A program made the translations under genes and the position numbers. Source: Amycolatopsis palatopharyngis (lineage in GTDB: Bacteria > Actinomycetota > Actinomycetes > Mycobacteriales > Pseudonocardiaceae). Taken from it: a DNA stretch of 64,000 bases. The number at the start of each line of letters is the position of its first letter. Position 1 is the first letter of the stretch. Of this stretch, positions 59,868-64,000 are shown piece by piece. The stretch is taken from contig NZ_PQHZ01000004.1 of the NCBI RefSeq assembly GCF_003385185.1, positions 173,124 through 237,123 on the forward strand. The letters run 5' to 3'. The notes beneath the pieces are model-generated. The model saw only the letters and a program-made list of their open reading frames with translations. It was not told the origin of the DNA and did no database searches.

Positions 59868-61217
59868 ATGACGACATCGCGGACGAACGACGGAGACGGG
59901 CTCGGGCGACGCGCGTTCCTCCGGGGCGGGGTAGCAGCCGGAGCGGCTTCGGCTTTCCTCGGGCTGATGGGTAGCGGTGCCCTTGCCGCGCCCGCGGGGC
60001 GGGGCAAGATGGGTCCAGGACAGGCGCCCGAGAACGGTGGCTATGGACCACTGCAGCCCGCGCCCGGCGGTGAACTCCTGCTCCCCGCAGGGTTCTCCTA
60101 TGTCGCGTTCGGACAGACCGGCACCCTGATGAGTGACGGAAGACCCACTCCAGGGCGGCACGACGGCATGGCAGCCTTCGCCAGCGACGACGGAATGATC
60201 CGCCTGGTTCGCAACCACGAACAGAGTGAAGGCCCGGCGTTCACCAGCCCCAGCTACGACCCCCTCGCCGCAGGCGGAACCACCACGATGGTGTTCGACC
60301 CGAGCGCCATGTCACTGGTGAGCACCCACCCGAGCCTGAGCGGCACCATTCGCAACTGTGCGGGCGGTCCCACTCCGGCAGGCACCTGGCTGTCCTGTGA
60401 GGAAACCTTCACCGGGCTGAACCACCCCACGCCGCACGGCTACGTGTTCGAGGTGCGAGCCGATGCCGACGGCCCGGTCGAGCCGGTCCCGTACAAGCAG
60501 ATGGGGCGTTTCGTACACGAGGCCGTCGCCGTCGATCCGGCTACCGGAATCGTGTACGAAACCGAGGATCGGGGCAGCTCCGGCTTCTACCGTTACGTGC
60601 CCGACAATCGCGACGACCTCGGTGCGGGCGGGCGCCTGCAGATGCTGGCGATCAAGGATCAGCCTCGCTACGACACCCGTATCGGTCAGCATGCAGGGAG
60701 GACCCTGCCGGTCGAGTGGGTCGATATCGCGGACCCCGATCCCGACAGTGACGACTCGCTGGCGGTGTTCTACCAGGGACGGGACGCGGGCGGCGCGACC
60801 TTCGCGCGGCTGGAAGGCGCGTGGTACGCGGACGGGTCGATCTTCATCAATTCGACCAGTGGCGGAGACGCCGGCCTCGGACAGGTCTGGGAGTACCGCC
60901 CGCGCGGTAACTCCGGTGGTCAGCTGGTGCTGGTGTACGAGTCGACGGATCCCGATCTGTTGCAGAGCCCCGACAACATCTGCGTCTCACCCAACACCGG
61001 CGGCCTTGTCCTCTGTGAGGACGGAGGCGGCCGTGATCTGCTGCGCGGAGTCACCAACCGCGGCGAGATCTTCGACTTCGCCGCACTGAACAGCTCCAAC
61101 ACCAGCGAACTCGCGGGTGCCACGTTCAGCCCGGACGGAAGTATCCTCTTCTTCAACGTGCAAAGCCCCGGGGTCACCTACGCCGTGACGGGTCCCTGGG
61201 AGAACGGCGCTCTCTAG
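59868..61217 (+). CDS. PhoX-family (DUF839) phosphatase, Tat-exported
   Basis: A 449-residue protein. The Tat signal LGRRAFLRGGVAAGAASAFL ends near AAPAGRG. The PhoX/DUF839 beta-propeller shows IRLVRNHEQSEGP, IRNCAGGPTPAGTWLSCEET, GRFVHEAVAVDPATGIVYET, EDRGSSGFYRYVP and LLQSPDNICVSPNTGGLVLC with EDGGGRDLL. PhoX enzymes use calcium and iron to hydrolyse phosphoesters in the extracytoplasmic space. GAGGAG precedes the ATG. Confidence 0.88.
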   Translation: MTTSRTNDGDGLGRRAFLRGGVAAGAASAFLGLMGSGALAAPAGRGKMGPGQAPENGGYGPLQPAPGGELLLPAGFSYVAFGQTGTLMSDGRPTPGRHDGMAAFASDDGMIRLVRNHEQSEGPAFTSPSYDPLAAGGTTTMVFDPSAMSLVSTHPSLSGTIRNCAGGPTPAGTWLSCEETFTGLNHPTPHGYVFEVRADADGPVEPVPYKQMGRFVHEAVAVDPATGIVYETEDRGSSGFYRYVPDNRDDLGAGGRLQMLAIKDQPRYDTRIGQHAGRTLPVEWVDIADPDPDSDDSLAVFYQGRDAGGATFARLEGAWYADGSIFINSTSGGDAGLGQVWEYRPRGNSGGQLVLVYESTDPDLLQSPDNICVSPNTGGLVLCEDGGGRDLLRGVTNRGEIFDFAALNSSNTSELAGATFSPDGSILFFNVQSPGVTYAVTGPWENGAL

Positions 61218-61252
61218 GTTCCGCGGAACCACCAGTAATACTCGGCGTCCGT

Positions 61253-61293
61253 ACGTGTCACGGGCGAGGCTTCCGGCCTCGCCCGTGACACGT
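61253..61293. terminator. 18-bp perfect hairpin after phoX
   Basis: Arms ACGTGTCACGGGCGAGGC / its exact reverse complement, loop TTCCG. It lies 36 bp after the phoX stop and is convergent with the minus-strand remnants. Confidence 0.7.
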
Positions 61294-61307
61294 GCTCGGT
61301 CATAGTT

Positions 61308-61385
61308 TTAGTACCGCCCCGCGTACCAGGTGGGTGACTCGCCGAACATTTCCTTGAAGTCCCGGACGAAGTGCGCCTGGATCGT
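61308..61385 (-). pseudogene. AraC-family regulator, C-terminal remnant
   Basis: The 25-residue translation contains QAHFVRDFKEMFGESPTWYA ending GRY-stop, which is the second recognition helix and tail of an AraC-type regulator. Everything upstream is missing; the sequence changes abruptly at 61386. Confidence 0.6.
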
Positions 61386-61499
61386 TCAGCGAATGATCAG
61401 CCCGGACAGTAGTGCCACGAGGGTCTGTTCCGCTCTGACCCTGGCGGCGTGGCTGTCCTCGGCGTGCGCGATGATCAGCGCGGCTTCGCCGGAACCGGC
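61386..61499 (-). pseudogene. Possible TetR-family C-terminal remnant
   Basis: A 37-residue frame (GEAALIIAHAEDSHAARVRA then EQTLVALLSGLIIR-stop) that resembles the last two helices of TetR-type regulators. It abuts the AraC remnant head to tail and overlaps nothing. A chance frame cannot be excluded. Confidence 0.35.
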
Positions 61500-61516
61500 C
61501 CGGAGGGTGCCCGCAC

Positions 61517-62686
61517 CTAGCGGGGGAGAGGCAGTGGGTCCATGCTCTGATCCGTGTTCGACATGTCGATTCCGTAGTCCTTGGCGAACAAGTTGTGCGT
61601 TTCGGCGAGGACCCCGTCGACGTTCTCGTCCAGGTTGAACACACGCGCACCGCGTACGTGATGATTCGCCTCGCCGCCGAGACCATAGGTGCCGAATCCG
61701 GTGCCGGGGCCGTAGCCGAGGAGCACGCCGTAGTAGTTGCCCATGTAGGTGTTGATGTGGTCGTGGCCGCAGAAGACACCGCGTACATCGCCTCGGTGCT
61801 GGATTGCGGAGAACATGCCGGAGTTGAATGGTCCCGGACACTCGTCCTCGTTGCGTTCGCCGAGGATGGAGTGCTTCTCGACGGCTCGTGCGTGGTCGCC
61901 ATCGGTCCGGCTGTCGACACTCGCGAACCACATGAACCGGTGCTCCCACAGGCAGATGTGCAGGAACATCAGGCTCGGAACCGCGGCTCCGGCCCGGCGT
62001 TCCAGTTTCTCGGACGCGTCGAGGTACCACCTCACCTGGTCAGCGCGAAGCCAGTCCCATGTGGGATAGCCGGCGAAGTCCTGCCCGGCGATCTGTTTCG
62101 GCGCATAGCGTCCGCTGTCCAGCAGCCAGACGTTGAAGGCAGGTTTGCCACCCCGGGAGTCGTTGATGAGCAGGTTCATGTTCCCGGTGCCGGTGACGTC
62201 CTTCGCGCCCGCCGTGTTCATGTTGTGCTGGTAGGCGCGGAAGAACCGAAGCATGTCGGTTTCGTCGAAACCGGTCCTCGGCGTGGAGTCCTCGTCGTGG
62301 TTGCCGAAGGTCGCCGCCCACGGGATGCCGCGCCGCTCCATGGGCTGGATCACGTTGTTGAGTGCCTGCTTGGCCTCGAGTTCGGTGTTCGGGCCGCCGT
62401 TGATGTTGTCGCCGACCAGGACGACCAGATCAGGCCGCTCACTGTCGAGAACCCTGTTCATCAGCTCGATCGTGCGCCGGTCGATGCGATGATCGTCCTG
62501 AGTGTCGTTGAACTGCACGATCTTGAATTTTCCGTCGCGGTTGAAGCGCAGCGGAGCGGCACCGGATGCCTCGTCCGCGCGGGCTACCGGCGGAACGACC
62601 GAACCGACGGTCATGGCCAGCGCTCCCGCTCCACCGGCCTTGATGACACTTCTCCGGTCCATCCCTGTGTTCCGCGGGTTCTTCAT
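61517..62686 (-). CDS. Tat-exported metallophosphoesterase
   Basis: A 389-residue calcineurin-like phosphoesterase. The Tat-type signal MDRRSVIKAGGAGALAMTVG is followed by FKIVQFNDTQDDHRIDRRTI (first Asp and His), LVVLVGDNINGGPN, WAATFGNHDEDS (GNHD), LMFLHICLWEHRFMW and GVFCGHDHINTYMGNYYGVL (GHDH). It resembles actinobacterial Ser/Thr-phosphatase-like or nucleotidase-like secreted phosphoesterases. GGAGG lies eight bases before ATG 62686. Confidence 0.9.
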   Translation of the reverse strand: MKNPRNTGMDRRSVIKAGGAGALAMTVGSVVPPVARADEASGAAPLRFNRDGKFKIVQFNDTQDDHRIDRRTIELMNRVLDSERPDLVVLVGDNINGGPNTELEAKQALNNVIQPMERRGIPWAATFGNHDEDSTPRTGFDETDMLRFFRAYQHNMNTAGAKDVTGTGNMNLLINDSRGGKPAFNVWLLDSGRYAPKQIAGQDFAGYPTWDWLRADQVRWYLDASEKLERRAGAAVPSLMFLHICLWEHRFMWFASVDSRTDGDHARAVEKHSILGERNEDECPGPFNSGMFSAIQHRGDVRGVFCGHDHINTYMGNYYGVLLGYGPGTGFGTYGLGGEANHHVRGARVFNLDENVDGVLAETHNLFAKDYGIDMSNTDQSMDPLPLPR

Positions 62687-62819
62687 GTAAATGTCCTCCG
62701 ATCGAGTTACCGGATCACGACGATCAAGGATCCGAATTGCGCGCTCGTGAACGTAGCTCTGCGTCGACATGAAGACGTGCTGAGTCCTGCGGATTTCGCG
62801 CACGCCAGCACCGGCCGGG

Positions 62820-64000
62820 TCAGGGCACGGGTTGGCGTGGACGCGCGGCCCGATGTGACGACCGTGGTGGTGCGGGCGATGTGCAGTACCGCCCTCGGTC
62901 AGGTGGGTGGTGTGCGGTGTTGCGGATGGGTTTCTGGTCGGGGTCGAGCCATTGTGGTGGGGTGAATTCGGGGGTGCCGTGGCGGATGCGGACGGTCCAG
63001 CCGGTGTGGTGCAGTTCGCGGTGGTGCCGGGCGCAGACGAGGATCATGTTGTCCAGATCGGACGGTCCGTGGTCGATCCACGACAACACGTGGTGGACGT
63101 GACACCATTTCGGTCCGCGTGTGCAGCCGGGGCGGGTGCAGCCGCGGTCGCGGATGGCGAGGGCTCGGCGTTGGGCTGGGGTGGCCAGGCGGGTGGCACG
63201 TCCGAGGTCGAGGATTTCGCCGTGGGTGCCGAGGACGGCGGGTAGCACTTTCGCCTCGCAGCACCAACGCCGCAGCTGATCGGCACTGATGTAGCTGGAA
63301 GCGTCCAGCAGTGCCGCTCCGGCGCGTTGTTCCAGCTCGGCCAGTGACACGGTCACGGTCACGACGGCGCGTTCCCCGCCGGTGGTCGGCAGGTCGTCGG
63401 TGCGGGCGGCCAGCCCGATGATCTCGGCCAGAGCGTCACCTTCCCGCTGCGCCGGGGTGCGCCGATCGGGCGTGCTGTCGGTGTCGGCGGGATGGGGTTT
63501 GGCCAGTGGGTGCAGAAGCCCTTCGAGTTCGGCGGCGGACTCGGGGTCGAGTTCGCCGCTGTAGACGTATTGCCCGTCGCGGCGGTAGCGGCCCCGGAAC
63601 TCCCGGTACGGCCCGGCGTGCTGGCGGTGTTGGTCGGTGGGCGGGGTGTCGTCGATGTTCCAGTAGCCCACGATCCGCCGCCCGACCTTGGCCACATCGG
63701 TGGCGGTGGCGCGCTGGGCGAACTCCACCAGCGTGCGCTCACTGTCGGCCCGATCGTTCTCCGGCAAGCCCTCGGGGGCCTGGGCGAGGACTTTCTGGAT
63801 CGCCTGGACGTGCGCCACACCGATGTCCCCAGCCCCCAGAGCCTGCTCCACCAGGGGCATCGGGGTGGTGGCGTGCGAGACCCGCGCCGCCGCCTCGGCC
63901 CGGGACAGGCGCAGCGCCATCATCAGCAACGTCGCCGTATCCCGATACCCCCGCCCACCCGCCACACCCCGAGCTTCGACCTCAGCGATCAACTCCAGGA
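62820..64000 (-). CDS. DUF222 / HNH endonuclease-domain protein (5' end outside the window)
   Basis: At least 393 residues are visible; the frame continues beyond base 64000. The N-terminal DUF222 part (ATLLMMALRLSRAEAAARVS, LPENDRADSERTLVEFAQRA) leads to an HNH nuclease: RDRGCTRPGCTRGPKWCHVH, HVLSWIDHGPSDLDNMILVC and ARHHRELHHTGW, with paired Cys and the His-Asn-His residues. These multicopy actinobacterial proteins have unknown function and mobile or defence links have been proposed. Confidence 0.88.
   Translation of the reverse strand, partial: LELIAEVEARGVAGGRGYRDTATLLMMALRLSRAEAAARVSHATTPMPLVEQALGAGDIGVAHVQAIQKVLAQAPEGLPENDRADSERTLVEFAQRATATDVAKVGRRIVGYWNIDDTPPTDQHRQHAGPYREFRGRYRRDGQYVYSGELDPESAAELEGLLHPLAKPHPADTDSTPDRRTPAQREGDALAEIIGLAARTDDLPTTGGERAVVTVTVSLAELEQRAGAALLDASSYISADQLRRWCCEAKVLPAVLGTHGEILDLGRATRLATPAQRRALAIRDRGCTRPGCTRGPKWCHVHHVLSWIDHGPSDLDNMILVCARHHRELHHTGWTVRIRHGTPEFTPPQWLDPDQKPIRNTAHHPPDRGRYCTSPAPPRSSHRAARPRQPVP

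Noticed and set aside
62820..64000. Homing endonuclease or intein from the HNH motif
   Set aside because: The DUF222-HNH arrangement is a common chromosomal actinobacterial family, with no interrupted host gene.

Overview
This is a high-GC actinobacterial chromosome segment. Codons are strongly G/C-ending, GTG starts are common, and genes are often coupled by GTGA or ATGA overlaps. The order hemE-hemG-hemQ, with DUF3000, a LuxR-type regulator, RNase D and fadA/fadB alongside, plus Asp23 operons, split LigD-type polymerase and LigC ligase, F420-type oxidoreductases and a DUF222/HNH gene, suggests Pseudonocardiaceae (Saccharomonospora/Prauserella/Amycolatopsis-like). The genus is inference. Function calls come from reading translated sequence; no database search was run.

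Layout. 0-4.4 kb: a likely guanidino-compound catabolic cluster (ThDP enzyme cut by the window edge, agmatinase-family hydrolase, sodium symporter) with a divergent PucR regulator. 4.4-8 kb: an OmpR/histidine-kinase pair, an aldo/keto reductase and a VapBC-type toxin-antitoxin pair with an operator palindrome. 8-14 kb: fadB-fadA beta-oxidation, RNase D and a NarL-type regulator. 14.5-19.7 kb: heme synthesis by the coproporphyrin route (hemE, hemG/Y, hemQ) with DUF3000, an RraA-like protein and msrB. 20-27 kb: a Ser/Thr kinase, a VTT membrane protein, LigD-type polymerase, a TAP-like lipoprotein hydrolase and ATP-dependent ligase. 27-32 kb: an Asp23/Gls24 envelope-stress operon with its own ECF sigma factor, including a 58-residue membrane protein and a protein with a partial J-domain. 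32-44 kb: mixed metabolism (ZapE, PAP2 phosphatase, D-amino-acid oxidase, DUF2252, ornithine aminotransferase, S9 peptidase, LLM oxidoreductase, paired CrcB fluoride channels, aconitase).

44-48.7 kb is a genomic island at the 3' end of tRNA-Pro(GGG). It holds a decayed IS481 transposase, an integrase remnant, a YdcF-like gene and, on the minus strand, a two-gene cassette that reads as a Pycsar anti-phage system: a membrane effector of the DUF5706/PycTM type followed 2 bp later by a class III nucleotide cyclase (PycC-like). Near-identical 53-bp direct repeats, each with tRNA 3'-end sequence and its terminator, bound the part that carries Pycsar. This is the most notable content of the window.

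48.8-58 kb: an alpha/beta hydrolase, an ArsR-SRPBCC regulator, an epimerase pseudogene, a DUF4212/ActP-type symporter pair and, divergently, a second symporter translationally coupled to a LytS/LytTR two-component system. 58-62.7 kb: three Tat-exported phosphatases (PhoD, PhoX and a metallophosphoesterase), probably for phosphate scavenging, with remnants of two regulators. The window ends inside a DUF222/HNH gene. A dispersed 22-bp palindrome (five copies) and several other hairpin families punctuate intergenic regions.
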